Below, one piece after another: positions 11,961 to 25,139 of a stretch of 64,000 nucleotides of DNA. The first letter of the stretch is position 1. Every line of letters starts with the position of its first letter. This stretch comes from Mytilus edulis (taxonomy: Eukaryota; Mollusca; Bivalvia; Mytilida; Mytilidae), in contig NC_092356.1 of assembly GCF_963676685.1 (NCBI RefSeq), forward strand, positions 41,813,601-41,877,600. The letters are read 5' to 3'. Made by a program: the position numbers and the translations under genes. The notes under the pieces were generated by a model. That model ran no database searches. It saw only the letters and a list, made by a program, of their open reading frames with translations, and was not told where the DNA came from.

Positions 11961-12730
11961 GGGATCCCAATTAAGTCAACTTGATATTCTAAAACAACAT
12001 AAAAGTTAAAAAGTTTTAAAAAAAATAATATTTTAATAAATGTTGAAAATATTATTGTGTTTGTGAGTGGAAAACTACTTTTAAAAAATTGTAGAAATAT
12101 TCAAAAGTAGCTCTCGTGTTTTGTTCTTCGGCTTCGTTAACGGAACATCAATCAAGTAATCGATCTTCATGACTATGGCTTCAATATTTAATGGTATAAA
12201 ATATCATAGTCTGCTTGTCGTAGACTCAAAAAGACTTCAAGTTGGAATAGATCTACGAAGACTAAAGAACGTTCATGTGTGGTTTAGTAATTGTACATGC
12301 CCACGAAACCGACGTCCAGATATTGTTCAGAAGATGTTTTGAGAAGTTCCGATGCAACCGGACAAGTAAAATTAAACTGTTACAGTATATTACAGAACAC
12401 AAAACTGGCTATCTTTGCTGTAAATACAAGTTAAAAAACCTGACATGGTTTACATTAAAGCTAAAAATCCCAATCCCACGGCATCAAATAATTTAAAAAA
12501 AAAACATATGACTTTTAACATTGGAGGTCTAAACTAGCATTGAGCCGTGTCCAGGTCCGATATAGAAAATAAAGAGATGTGGAGTAAATGTACACGGGAC
12601 AAAATCGCACACAATATATAGAAAAAATACAAATTATTAATGAACAGGGCTTTTATGCCTGTTCTTCATCTTGAAAGGAGCTGGAGGGTCTTCAACGTGG
12701 AACTAGACCATTGATCCTCATTATACAAAA
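11961..12730. other. Intergenic, nothing supported
   Basis: AT-rich, with no recognisable domain in any short open frame, including 12,275-12,496. A few low-complexity A/T runs only. Confidence 0.5.
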
Positions 12731-12805
12731 GTAACATAGGTTAGTGCATCGGACTATACAAAAACATAAGTTCCTGGTTCGATCACCATTCCGGTGAGAA
12801 GATTT
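12731..12805 (+). repeat. tRNA-derived SINE head (A and B boxes)
   Basis: The stretch contains an A-box-like segment, TAACATAGGTTAGTGCATCG, and 33 bases later a B-box-like segment, GGTTCGATCAC, in the order and at the rough spacing of an RNA polymerase III internal promoter. The wording is that of a tRNA 5' half and T-arm, but the acceptor stem does not close, so I call it a tRNA-derived SINE rather than a tRNA gene. Full element boundaries are not visible. Confidence 0.5.
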
Positions 12806-13335
12806 CCAATCCACTATTAATAAATATGTTTAAACTAATAATAGCCACACACTTGACTTTGTGGATTACATTATTTTTTTCATCATCCTACATATGTCTT
12901 TTGATATTGTTCATACATGTAAATACTAAAAGTCTTACACTGTATCTATATATTTTGCTCCGAGACCAGAACATAATAAAATAGATAAATTAAAACTTGC
13001 GCTTTAGATTAAGAAAGGGTGTGAAAGATTTTGTATAATTTTTCCAGTTCTTTTGGAGTCCTTGAGCCCTTCCCTCGCCAACAATATATAGTTTGCTTTA
13101 TTTGTAAAAGAGGCTAGTTAGATTAACCTCTCCAAACTTAAAAGTAAAGATCACACACCCTTATTGTTTAGATTGATAAAGACTTTTGCATCCGTCGACA
13201 TTATCTTCGATTAAAGTAGTATTGATCTGACAACCGCTGTGCATGTATACTTTAACGACCTTTAAATGAATGACAAATGACAACATTGTCATTTTTTGAA
13301 TGACAATTAAACTGTGTTGGAAAGATAACATAAAT
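12806..13335. other. Intergenic, nothing supported
   Basis: AT-rich sequence without a recognisable domain or repeat unit; the last bases lead into the palindromic minisatellite. Confidence 0.45.
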
Positions 13336-13648
13336 ACACTTTCGTTTTTCGTTTTTTGTTTTTGTGAAATCAAAAATGAAAAATGAAAACACTTTTATTT
13401 TTCGATTTTAGTTTTTGAGAAATCAAAATTGAAAAATGAAAATACTTTTGTTTTCCGTTTTTTGTTTGTGAAATTAAAAACGAAAAAGAAAACACTTTTG
13501 TTTTTTATTTTGGTTTTTAAGAAATCAAAAACGAAAAATCAAAACACTTTCGTTTTTCATTTTGGTTTTTATGAAATCAAAAATGAAAAATGAAAACACT
13601 TTCGTTTTTTGTTTTTTGTTTTTGATTTTTCAAAACGAAAAACGAATG
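13336..13648. repeat. 52-bp palindromic minisatellite
   Basis: About six units of 52 bases, starting near 13,337, 13,390, 13,442, 13,493, 13,545 and 13,597. Each has a T-rich half (e.g. CACTTTCGTTTTTCATTTTG) followed by an A-rich half that is nearly its reverse complement (GAAATCAAAAATGAAAAATG). Every unit is therefore itself a foldback, and the whole array can form serial hairpins. The open frames at 13,569 (-) and 13,609 (+) are products of this repetition. Confidence 0.85.
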
Positions 13649-14420
13649 GACGCAGATATACACGGACCCTGGACCAGATAATAATGTTTCTACAGTCAAT
13701 AATGGATAGAAAGGCAATGAAAAGAAACATGAAAATATTACTGTCTTTTTTTAATATAAAATATACAAATTCCAAAAATCAGAAAAATTACTATTTAAAC
13801 ATAGGCATGACATTGTAAACAATGACGTATGTATACACAATTTGCAACATATAGTAGTACAAGTTTATTATCAACATATTCTTTTATCGTAAATGAGTGA
13901 ACACGTTTTAGACGGTAACACAGACAACACAATTAAACAAAATGAAAAAATAATAATTTGATAACAACTATGACATTAGAAGATCTGACGCACACATTTG
14001 TATCAATAATTTATGATAGATCGTCTGATTATCACAATATGAATATGAAACGAATATATCACTCGCGCAAATATCAAAAGTACTGATAAGTCAGTGCGCC
14101 AAGAAATAATACAATCGCGGGAGAGAAGAAGAAAAAAAATCCTCTCGCGAAAAAACAGAAAGACAAAGGATAACAACTTGGGTAATGACTGTCAAATATA
14201 CCATGGGGAATCCAGGAATTCCTTAATATGACGTAGTAGTCTTCCGAATGTACATTGGTAATAGTAAACCCAAGTATATTTAGTTCTGAGTAAACTGATG
14301 GTAAAATACTATATTCATAACATTATTAACAAATGGATCTTCATTAAAAATTTTACATCAACCAAACAAATTTTAATTGGTCATTTAGAGTTTTAAAATT
14401 AGTAAATTTAAAGGATAAAC
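13649..14420. other. Intergenic, nothing supported
   Basis: AT-rich, no domain, no clear repeat unit seen. Confidence 0.45.
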
Positions 14421-14565
14421 CTAAAATGGAACTGGACCTTTCAGTTTTAAGTGATGGACATAATTTACAAAATCTTTTGTCTGGATGTGTTCATTTGTGT
14501 CTTCCGGAGCACCTGAGATCACCCCTAGTTTTTGGTGGGGTTCGTGTTGTTTATTCTTTAGTTTT

Positions 14566-16860
14566 CTATGTTGTGTCATGTGTACTATTGTTTTTCTGTT
14601 TGTCTTTTTCATTTTTAGCCATGGCGTTGTCAGTTTGTTTTAGATTTATGAGTTTGACTGTCCCTTTGGTATCTTTCGTCCCTCTTCTCTTTTCTATGTC
14701 AAGTTCATGGGCACTGATTCTAAGTTCGGTTAACTCATTTATTGTTTTACAATTACTTAACAGTAAATATTTTTCAAGGCCAATATTATTTTTGAATAGT
14801 CTACAGGTTCTTAATCTATTTCCTAGAGCCATACCAGATTTGTCATTATTTTATTGCTTAAGATAAATTTCATCATATTTGATTGGAGTTTTTTTTTTAA
14901 TGATAACTGACTTTAAATAAGATATGTGACTTCACAAATATTCTGGTGTTAAACTAAGATATTTAAATAATGAATAAATGGTTCCCAACCAATTGTCGTT
15001 ACATTTTGTAGATAAAATTTTGGACACTTCAAATGGTTCTTTAATGAGGGAGTTATTTTGATCTAAAAGTCTGACCCAAAATTTAGTCATATTAAGAATA
15101 ACATCAAGAAATATGGGGTAGCGCCCCCACTCTCCCATCACTGCTAGGTTAGTTTTTTTCTTTGCACATCTGGAAAAAATAGTTATCTGATTTTAATTGT
15201 AACTTATTTGGTGAGAATTGGCCTCAAATTTCTGGGCCATATAATAAATTTGGCTTCAGTATGTGGTCAAAAAGATGTTAAAGTGTTTTAATATTTGGTT
15301 TAAAATGAGTAAAATATCTTATTAATTTAAAAAAGGCTTTTAATGCTTTATTATATAGATTGAACTTAGCATCTGTAAATCTGCCAAGTACAGTGAATAT
15401 AATGCCAAGATAATTATATTTTTTTCTCACTATCAATAAGCTGACCATTAAATGAGAATTTGTCTTTTGATATCCTTCCCGTGTTATTAAAAATTAAAAC
15501 TTTTTAGACTAATTTCTAGTCCCCATGTATTGCAATAATCCATTAAATTATTTAAACAGTTTTGTAATCCAGATGAAGTTTCAGAAATCACAATGAGGTC
15601 ATCTACATACATTAAACAGTTAAGGGTACTGTTGTTTAACAAAACTGGACAACAGCTAGAATCAAAAATTTCTGGTTAATCATTTATGAAAAGTTTAAAC
15701 AATGTAGGGCTCTAATTATCCCCTTAATATCAACAAAACAGATAAAGAGGCTTTATGTCCTTGGTTAGTGTATTTATCTATCAACGTTTTAAGTACAAAC
15801 ATGTCGTCCCTAGTTGTTCTTCTTTACAAAATCCTATTTGCTCTGGGCCAACTATTTCTTTGAGTTATAAACTTTTCTAATCTATGATTAAGTATTTTTA
15901 AAAAGAGTTTTCCTACACAACTACATATCGTGATGCCCCTAAAATTTGAGGGGTCATCTTTAGATCCGCTTGTATGTAATGGAACAATAAATCCTTTAGC
16001 CCATATTTCAGGAAATTTTCCTGTTGTTAATACTTTGTTAATTAAATATCTTTACAAAACATTTAAGCAGATATGATTGGCTACACTTGAGCATCTCATT
16101 TATAATGGAGTCAAAGCTGCATGATTAATTGTTTTTCAGTGATTTTACTGCTTCATCTATCTATTTTATAATCCAATTCTGTGAAAATATTATACTTTTC
16201 TAGGATATTAAGTGAATCAATTAGTTCTTCATTTACAGGTAACGAATCCAAATTAAGCTTTTTAAAATAGTGTAACCAATCAGAGTTTTATATATTAAAC
16301 GTATCTCCTTTTCTAGAGGATTCATTACTGAGAAACTGTAGTAATACCCACTATTGGGATGGATTGTTATATCTTATGTTGTCTTATTGTACAATAAGAT
16401 CTTTACGGAACTGTTTAAAATTATTTGTCCAATTTTGTCTATTAAGTTTTAAAAAACTGAAGACAGATTCAATCCACCATTTTTTTACATTTGAATATGC
16501 CTGTACAAAGTCAGGAATATGATAGTTGTTGTCCATTCTTTTTTGATGTGTTTTGTCAATTGATTTTGTCATGTGACTTTCCGAGTGAATTTTCCTTGGA
16601 GTTCAGTATTTTTGTGATTTTACTTTTTCCCTCTCACTATAGGTTCGTTATAATATTATTTAAATAGTGTTTTTTTTACCTCCAATTTTTTACACATTTT
16701 AATTAAAGAAAAATCAAACCACTTTGGTTGTTTCTTTTTATTTTTAGTATTTGCATTTAAGGAGTTAGGGATTTTAGGTAATACTTGTTTTAGAGATTTA
16801 TCAGCTGCCTCATAGATTATATCATTTAGTTTCTATGTCGTATTATAAGTGCACTGGTTT
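14566..16860 (-). mobile_element. Decayed non-LTR retrotransposon (LINE) fragment
   Basis: Read on the minus strand, several disconnected frames match the order expected in a LINE ORF2. A linker upstream of the RT lies at about 16,640-16,850 (KQPKWFDFSLIKMCKK). Next comes an RT palm/finger segment near 15,900-16,030 (DDPSNFRGITICSCVGKLF), then the catalytic motif YVDDL at about 15,595-15,625. A post-RT region follows at 14,932-15,141, and a tail with LRISAHELDIEKRR at 14,566-14,832. Many frameshifts and stops separate them, so it is dead. The segment 16,470-16,640 is an R3 repeat inserted into it. The endonuclease domain is not seen. The clade cannot be fixed by eye. Confidence 0.75.
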
Positions 16861-18626
16861 TAAAATGTTAACTGAGTTATGCTGTGTAATAAATTAATGT
16901 ACAAATTAATGTGAATCCAGGTTTTATGGTTTTAAAATTATAAAGGTCTTTTTTTACAAATGAAAAATATTAGCCATGTTTGATTTCCAGCTAAAAACAT
17001 ACAAAAAAAGGAATTGTAGTTTGTCCTTCAACTATTAGATGTATGTACAAAAACATTTTTTTGGTAATTCACAATAAAGTTTGGAACTCCGATGTTTGGC
17101 TTATGCCTGGGTCAGACATTCACGGATCACCTCGCCGGTTCCACTACGGGTTAAATCTCACGGATGATCTCGGAAATGCAGTTTTAAAAATTGTCAAGGA
17201 TATACAAGTACTACAAGATACAACAACGTATGAATACGGCTATAATACAGAAATATACGGACTAATACAGATTGCCACGAAAGATGCCAAATCGTATCCG
17301 TCAAAACTCGTTATGACCAAGTTTTGATTAAAAGACGATACTCAACCTAGACAAATTCCATTGAAAATATTATCAAGTTGTTTAACTTATTATAGGACAG
17401 ATCTTAATTGAAAGTGCAAATGTGATAACAAAAGTTCATTGAACTAGATGTTTAATAGGACAATATTGCTTTACTGTGAGCCTAAGAGTAAGGCTATAGG
17501 TAAGTCGATTTATACAATGCAATTTTACTGTTCGTTTAAAAATAAGACACTATTTTAAGTATACAACGAGTCTTTGTATTGTGTGCATTTTGAAGTTCGA
17601 AATCTCTCCCAACTTCAAGTCTGGAGTACGAAAACAAAATTTTACGAAAACAACAAGACTAGTTGTCATTTGATCTCTGTTTGATGTTTGCCTTATTTTA
17701 AACCCCGTTGTGTTTAAGGTATCAAAAAGTAGCAGTCAGCGAAAGTTGGTTAACTAATCAGCTGAAAAGAAGTAGGTCCCGTAGCCTAAATGAGGTGAAT
17801 GGGTTTTACAGAATAGAGAATAATGAGCAAAAAAGTGAATGACCCAAAACATTTGGAAGACAAAAACAGGGGGGAAAACAAATAAGAGAATGAATAGTGG
17901 AAAACAAAAATTGGAACACTAGAAATAAATGACCTAAACTATTAATGTATACAGAACTGAAGGACCCAATCCAGACTTTCATAAATTCTCAAGTATGAAT
18001 ACGCCATGGCATTAAAAAATCTTTTATTTCTTTTTATTCAACAACAAATTACACTTTCTGCCGAACAATGTACTTCACTAGTCCAGCATTCCAGTGAAGA
18101 GGGAGTTTGTTAATATTTGTAAAATTCTGGCTTTGGGGTTCCTGATGAGGGTTTATCCAGAAAATTGCTGTTGACGCACCAAATTTAATAAGTTCAGTAG
18201 TCAATGCTTCTGATGATACATATTCAGTGTCAGTATTTTATTAAAGTCAGACCGCTTGTTTAAAATAAAACATGCACATGCATATATAAAACATAACATA
18301 TCAAAATTAACATTAAAACACCATTTAGACTTATGAATAAGAACCAATCTTTTAGAAAAGTGAGAACTATTGTATTACTTATATACACACAACTGCAATT
18401 CTTTATGATTTAGAAGTTATCTTTTATATGTTGAGGTTTAAGCATCACTGATGAAGGTAAATCCGGAAAAGCACTCCAGACGCACCAAATTTATAAAGAG
18501 CTATTTCTATTAAAAGTAAATCAAGTTTAATGGTCATGTTTATACATGTAGTAAATATAAAAAATTGCTTTTGTAATTTTTTGGTTTCACATACTTTATA
18601 GTTTGTCTTATGTCATGCACCCCATA
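16861..18626. other. Intergenic; one unexplained frame
   Basis: Contains a 94-residue open frame at 17,043-17,327 (+) with balanced codons and no recognisable domain (includes MPGSDIHGSPRRFHYG), then AT-rich DNA. No splice-linked neighbours were found. I do not call it a gene. Confidence 0.4.
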
Positions 18627-18628
18627 TA

Positions 18629-18836
18629 CTGTGGATTCATTATTATTCGTTGGATACCAATTTTCGTGGATTTCGTGGGTACCGGGAAACCACGAATTTA
18701 AATATTCAACGAATTGCAAATTTTCTAAAGAAATATATGCACACTTTTTCAAAACCACGAAATTAAATATCCACGAATATGCAAGTTTTCCTCAAACCAC
18801 GAAAATTGGTACCTACGAAAATAAATGAATCCACAG
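18629..18836. mobile_element. 208-bp MITE with TA duplication
   Basis: Ends are long inverted repeats: the left starts CTGTGGATTCATT and runs to ACCAATTTTCGTGG; the right reads CCACGAAAATTGGT to AATGAATCCACAG. TA flanks both sides (18,627-18,628 and 18,837-18,838). TA duplication with such ends fits a Tc1/mariner-type non-autonomous element. A decayed relative is visible at about 19,797-19,925 inside the first transporter intron. Confidence 0.75.
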
Positions 18837-18962
18837 TATTCACTTTACCTATTTGAAAACGAAAAGGCGATTTTGTTCTTTCTTTGAATGCAACGTTTTC
18901 TAAAATTTAAACTAATGAAGATTATATTATACAGTATGTAAAGGTTTCATAACGTTGGTGTA

Positions 18963-21900
18963 ATGACTGAAAATGAAAAAGAAGTTTTGTCGTTCGAACT
19001 ACGCGAGGAAGACGGAACTAATGAACGATGCAACGGCGATGAAAGGACGTCGCGACTAGAACACGGAAATAAGAATGTAGATAGTGGATGGGCTTGGGTT
19101 GTTTTAGCAGGTAAGATCAACAAAATGATTCTGAAATTGGATTAAAATAATTGAACAAAAAGAAGTTGTACTGAAAAACTATTGAAATAGTAAGAAAACG
19201 ACCACGAGCCGAAATTATCATGGATCACCCTAGGTAATCAGACCTTCATCTTTTGTCTGAGGCGAAGTAAAATGATTGCTATTAAAATTTCATGAGAACA
19301 AACAATTGTTTCTTACTGGAAGTGAAAAATACAGTTGGTTACTATTGAAATTACGAAACAAAAAGATCATTGACTTAAAAACAATACCTTTGATTTATAT
19401 TTGAGTTGAAAAAGGTTTGTTCCGCGATAAAATAATCATGCTTGTTACAAAATTTAAATGTTTTGTACTTTAAAAATTCATACTTGAATTTGATATAAAA
19501 AAAGACCTATGCCCTAACAAAGTACTTTATTTTCAATTCAATCAAGGTGCCACTATACAGTTCTGTATAATGGGTTCCGTGACCAAAGGAATGGGTGTTT
19601 TCTTCAACGGATTTATAGATCATTTTGAATCCTCGTCTGCTGTGACGTCAATTATACCCGGTGTATTTCATGCTACTTATAGCTTTTTCTGTAAGTATTA
19701 GTTACTTCAAACCGTTTTAGCTGCAAACAGCTGTTTTTTTCTTATGCTTATATATTTATGAGCTTCTGATCTTCTATGTTAATGTACATTTCTTGAGGTA
19801 CTGATTTTCGTTGATTTCGTGGGTAAAGGAGAACCACGATCTATAATGTTCAACTTCATACAAATTTCCTACATGCTTGTATGAAGAATTATTGAAAACC
19901 GCGTATGTAAGTGTTGACGAAGTTACATTTTTTTTGCTTCAAAACAGCAGCCTCTGCCCATTGTAAGACTTATCTTTTTTTTAAATTTAAGTTCATTTAT
20001 TAGTATGACGTCCATTTTTACTGAACTAATATACATTTGTTTAGGGGCCACCAGAGGACTACCTCCGGGTGCGGGGTTTTCTCGCTACGTTCAGAACCCA
20101 TTGATGTCATGTGTCTGTTGTCTGCTCTTTGGTTGGATGTTGTCTCTTTGACATATTCCCCATTTCCATTTTCAGTTTTATTTTATAAGGTCTTCATAAA
20201 TAAATATCATAGCAAGACAAATGTGATTATGTTGACTTCAAACATATGTTTTGCTATCTGCTTCTATATTGGTTATAATTAAAACTATAAAGGATACACA
20301 TGGTTTACTTCAACAATTAATAGCAGGTAACAATAGAATTAAAGTTAAACATTGACCGAAACAAAAATAAATATATAGTTGAAAAAACAAATTAATGCAC
20401 ATGACATGAAAAAAGGTACCAGGATTATACCAGGATTATAATTTAGTACGCCAGACGCGGGTTTCGTTTACATAGGACTCATCAGTGACGCTAATATCAA
20501 AATAGTTATAAAGCCAAACAAGTACAAAGTTGAAGAACATTGAGGATCCAAAATTCCAAAAAGTTGTGCCAAATACGGCTAAGGTTATCTATTTCTAGGA
20601 CAAGAAAATCCTTAGTTTTTCGAAAATTTATAAAAAAATGACCACAAAAAAAAGTCATAATTGATATTCATGTCTACACCGAAGTGCTGACTACTGGGCT
20701 GGTGATACCTTCGGGGACGAAACGTCCACCAGCAGTGGCATCGACCCAGTGGTGTCAAAAGTTATCAAAGGTACCAGGATTATACATTGTCTCTTTTAAG
20801 CCTTCACATACTGAAGATGTCTTTTGATTGTTTTTTTATTATAAGGTTGCTGTTTCATTGTGGTAAATCCCAGATAATCAATTCGTTCACATGTAAACTA
20901 GAAGAATTGTTTGACAATCAAAAAAGCACAAAACATAAAAGTTTAATTGTTTAAATCCATATAAACGTATAAATAATTATAATGTGTAATATAAATTTTG
21001 TAGCTTTACCGTTTTTAACCATTGGTTTACGATTTTACTCAACACGCCAGCTTGTGATAACGGCAGGTTTATTATCAGGGACGTCTTTTATCATTGCAAG
21101 CCTAGCCAATTCAGTTAAGGTACTGATCTTCACATATGGGGTAATGTTAGGTAAGATATACATGACAGCAGAATTCCTTTTAGTTACTTAAGATTGTTTT
21201 CATCTAAAAACGTTTTGAAAGAAACTCATCAAAACTACAAGGTTTACGACTTTTTACGCAAAACACGTGGTTAATCTACACGAGACTCGGCAGTTTACCA
21301 CGAATATAAAAAAAAGTTATACCCCGTAAAATCATACCATGATTTGTATTATGTGTAGTAAGGACATATTTGAAACTTGATTTTTTTAATAAACAGTCAT
21401 AGTTTTACAAATTAATTCAATTTGCATACAATATATAAGGATATTTTTTTTTTATGAATTTATCAGAACTGGAAATCAGTATGCATATTAATTAAGTTTT
21501 TTCTTTCTTCAGGAATTTCATTTGCTCTATTACATGGACCAGTTTCATACTTGATTGGAGTATATTTTGTTAAAAGGAGAAATTTAGCACAAGCAATATG
21601 TGGATCAGGATTTGGATTAGGAGGGCTGATTTTTCCACCTATTTATACATATTTTATAGAAAAGTATGGACTTAGAGGTGGCTTACTATTAACAGGGGGA
21701 GTTCAATTGAATATTGTTGCATTTGCTTTATTTCTGAGACCACTATCTAGTAATGTCTTACGAGAAAGGAAAACAAAAACTAAAAAACAAGAAAATAAAG
21801 AAAATACAACAGCTTTTAAATCTAAACCAGAAACTCCAGTTTCTTCAGAAGAACTACAGAATTTTTTTACCAAAAAGCAGAATATTGAAGAGAACTTTGA

Positions 21901-22954
21901 TTTTCAGGAGAGTATAGTTTGCTCTGTTACAAGAAAGTCTGTCCTAAACAGGCTATTACAATGGTTGACCGTAATAGTGGATTACACCCTATTCAAGCAT
22001 TGGTTCATGCGTGTTTACATAGGAGTCTTTTGTGTTGGGTGTATAGGAGTAATATATAATGTTATTTATATAGCACCATTTGCAAAAGATTATAATATTA
22101 GTGTAAACGATGTTGCAATTCTTGTCTCTATAGTAAACACGTGTGACTTTATTGGACGTATTATGAATGGTGTTATAACCGATCGTCAAATTCTGAAGAA
22201 TTATCAATCCGTTATCTTAACCAGTTCCATAACAGCAATAAGTATGGCATTAGCTCCTTTATACACACAATATTGGCACTTTGTAGTTTATGGAGTAATA
22301 AGTGGACTAAATGCAGGTTGTCTGCTTGCATTGACTCCTGCAATTATTGGGGATTTTCTAGGAATGGAAAATTTTAGATCAGCAATGGGGATACTTATGT
22401 TCGGCGAAGGTATAACAACCGGTCTAGCAGCTCCATTTATAGGTAAGACTATACACCAAAATCACGTTAATTCTCTTATCTAAAAGACGTGGTGTTGACG
22501 GCAATTACAAAGCAAAAAAAATATTTTTGTTAACCAAATCAACAGACAACGTAAACTTCGATATGTTATTTGTTTTAAATGGATATATGGCACGCCAATT
22601 GTTTTTTTTTAGAATTGTTTCGCCATTTTGTATCTGATTCTTTAATCACCATAAATGACAACGGCAGTCAGTGTAAACTCTTTATTAAGTGTTTTCATAT
22701 GTGCGCATGTGTATATGTGTGAGGTTCTAAAGAGGCGATGATTAAGACCCGCATGACGAAAGCATTTTATCATTATATTTTGTTTTACAGGTTATCTAAG
22801 GGATATAACTGGAAATTACGTAGCTTCGCTGTATTTCATGTCAGCATGCAGCTTGATTTCTGCGATAGTTTTTATTGGAGGTATTTTAGGGAAACGTCTC
22901 TGCACGTTAAGAAACAAACAATCAAATGATCTTGGGAAACGAACATCACTGTGA
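18963..22954 (+). CDS. SLC16/MCT-like monocarboxylate transporter
   Basis: Five coding exons: 18,963-19,110, 19,547-19,690, 21,004-21,150, 21,513-22,442 and 22,791-22,954. Every coding junction is phase 1, and the total is 1533 bases (510 residues). The N-terminus is charged and cytoplasmic, then comes the family signature VDSGWAWVVLAG (residues 39-50), interrupted by the first intron right after its Gly codon begins. Exon 4 carries YFVKRRNLAQAICGSG (from residue 164) and IEKYGLRGG, a Lys/Glu-rich central loop, and the second six-helix half with DFIGRIMNGVITD. The last exon adds a final helix and a short basic tail. This is a full 12-helix major facilitator protein of the plasma or organelle membrane. 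Substrate cannot be told from sequence. The acceptor of exon 2 is AAG. AATAAA at 23,266 is a likely polyadenylation signal. 5' untranslated exons are not identified. Confidence 0.88.
20005..20175 (-). repeat. R2 repeat fragment in transporter intron 2
   Basis: Reverse complement of positions about 30-200 of the window: GGGTGCGGGGTTTTCTCGCT followed by CATATTCCCCATTTCCATTT. It accounts for the open frame at 20,037-20,282, which is not a gene. Confidence 0.7.
20417..20790 (+). repeat. Dispersed repeat R1 in transporter intron 2
   Basis: Carries the R1 core (CCAGACGCGGGTTTCGTTTA) and end hairpin (GGGGACGAAACGTCCACC). It is followed by a second R1 start at about 20,760 (TTATCAAAGGTACCAGGATT), the phase expected if the element derives from a head-to-tail array. 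Confidence 0.75.
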
Positions 22955-24530
22955 AAAGTATATAGATGACAGAACCATTTTTAATGGAATATACAACAAG
23001 CCAACAAAAATATTGATGACAGTATCTTGTTTTTTCAACAGACGAAAACCGTTTATGTAATATTTCAAGCTCTAAATCGCCTCGACTCTGCGGTATTTGG
23101 GAAGTTATCAATTTTGTGACGGGTTTAAGTTGCTATATTCTGGAAAGTCTTATAGCAATTTGCAAGATTAAGAAGAACAACTAAAGCACTGTGTCTTTTA
23201 TTATTGATAATTTCATTGTAATACAATGGCACTAGTATTAGTGTAATTGTTTGATTACAAAACAAAATAAATAGATAGATTGTAAATTAGTCAACACGAA
23301 CCAAAGATGTAAACATATACAGGTTAGTATACGACCTACATAAATGAAGAAAATAAACTCTTACTGTTTACTAAGCTTTAAACGATCGAAATTACAAAAT
23401 GTGAAACCACTCTTGCTGTTTTTATGATTGGGCCTTTTACTTGTCGTTATATATCTAGATACATGTAAAGAAACCTGGAGATTTGTGTTCTCGAAAAACT
23501 AGTTAAACTACAACTCATTTGGTCTTTTACCTAACAGTTTTTCTTCGGAAAAAGCCTATACCAAGTCTTGAAAATGACAGTTATGGAAAAGTAAATTTGA
23601 GTAGTCTAATTATTGATATATTAAAAATAACAATAAAAAAAATGATAAACATCCTTTTTCCTGATTCGTATTTAGATAAAAATGAATAAAAACTAAAATG
23701 ACAAAAATACCGAACTCCAAGGACAATTGAAAACTGAAAGTCCCACAGAAAAAGGTTAAAACAACAGCTCAAACACATCAAACGAATGTCATTTCAGGCA
23801 ATAGACACTCATAAACATCAACTGTAAATGCGGTCATGAACTTATGAATAATAAATTAATGTTCTAAACCAGAATTGGTTCAGGTTTTCAAGTTAACTGT
23901 CTTCATCGAGGTATCTTTTGGGATAACATTTAGTAAATAAAGGCAACAGAAGTATACCGCTGTTCGAAAGTCATAAATCGATTGTAGGAAAACAAATCCG
24001 GGTTACAAAATAAAACTGAGGAAAACACACTAACATTGGCCATTGATCTGAATCATGGTCACAACATAATACTCAGTGGTTTATGATAACAACACAAACA
24101 AGTAAAATAACAAAAAATACCGAACCCCATGGCAATTTCTAAACGGAGAGTCTTTAAGCAAATGACAAAATCAAAACTGTGTATTTCTGACTTATTTATA
24201 CAATTTATATATCGTACCAACTTGAAAAATAAAGCGTTATAAGTCAAGTTTATTTCAGAAAATTGTTGAATACCTTGACCTTGAATAAGTAAATGAATTT
24301 ATTGACAAGCTGAATCAGTCATGTTGTATGAAAGCAATCTTTTAGTTTTTAATTGTAAGATAATTATTATGGTGCAACCAGAAGAAGAAAAAGTTAGGTT
24401 GCAATCTAATTGCATGACATGGCAGGTTAATGTTGAAAAAGTGATTACGAAGCACTGTTTTGACCATATTTTTCTCTCTCTATGTTAGAGCAATACATAT
24501 AACATTAAAACATAAGGACATGTATATAAA
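22955..24530. other. Intergenic, 3' flank of the transporter
   Basis: Includes the transporter 3' untranslated region up to about 23,290. The rest is AT-rich; two similar phrases, AAAATACCGAACTCCAAGGA at 23,703 and a close match at 24,115, are short pieces of a dispersed repeat. No gene supported. Confidence 0.5.
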
Positions 24531-24534
24531 TAAG

Positions 24535-24870
24535 AGGATGTGGTATGAGTGCCAATAAGACATCTCTCTATCAGAGTCACAATGTATAATAGGTTAAAAA
24601 TTATAGGTCAAAGTACGGTATTTAACACAGAGCCTTCGCTAAACGAGCACCAAGCTATAAAGCCCACAAAATGACTAGTTTAAATCAATTCAAACAAACG
24701 GTGTAATCTATATTAAAATGTAGTATGATTGCAGTGCGACAGCTATCCACTAGAGTTAACTTGACAATGAAAAGCAGGTATATAGTATACCTGGAACTGT
24801 TTTAACTTTAAGCATAAAAAACAAAACATTAGTTACTCTTTATGAACACGACTATGAATCCTACAGTCCC
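24535..24870 (+). repeat. R4 repeat, diverged
   Basis: GATGTGGTATGAGTGCCAAT at the start matches the R4 head. A second R4-like start (TGTAGTATGATTGCAGTGCG) follows at about 24,718. Both are clearly older than the copies at 11,647 and 31,560. Confidence 0.6.
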
Positions 24871-25139
24871 TGAACTACATCCCAAATTTTTTTAGGAGGG
24901 TCGTCCTATTACCCGACACCTTTTTCTTTAAGCTTCGTGTGTTGTCTGCTTCCTTCGACTAATAACTTTTAAATTATTTTAAATTTTAAAATTGTTTGTA
25001 CGCACATTGAACGACAAATGTATGTGACGTATAAAATGTTCTGACGTCAGACACTCAAATCAATAAATGTGTTCGTAGATAGTAGATGTTTTTGTGTTCT
25101 GTTAAATTGCTCCTTTTAAAATTGTTAAACGATGATGAC

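Noticed and set aside
12731..12805. Functional tRNA gene
   Set aside because: A and B boxes are present, but the acceptor stem does not pair, so a SINE is more likely.
14426..14866. 146-residue hydrophobic frame (+)
   Set aside because: Antisense to the C-terminal part of the LINE remnant and to an inserted dispersed repeat.
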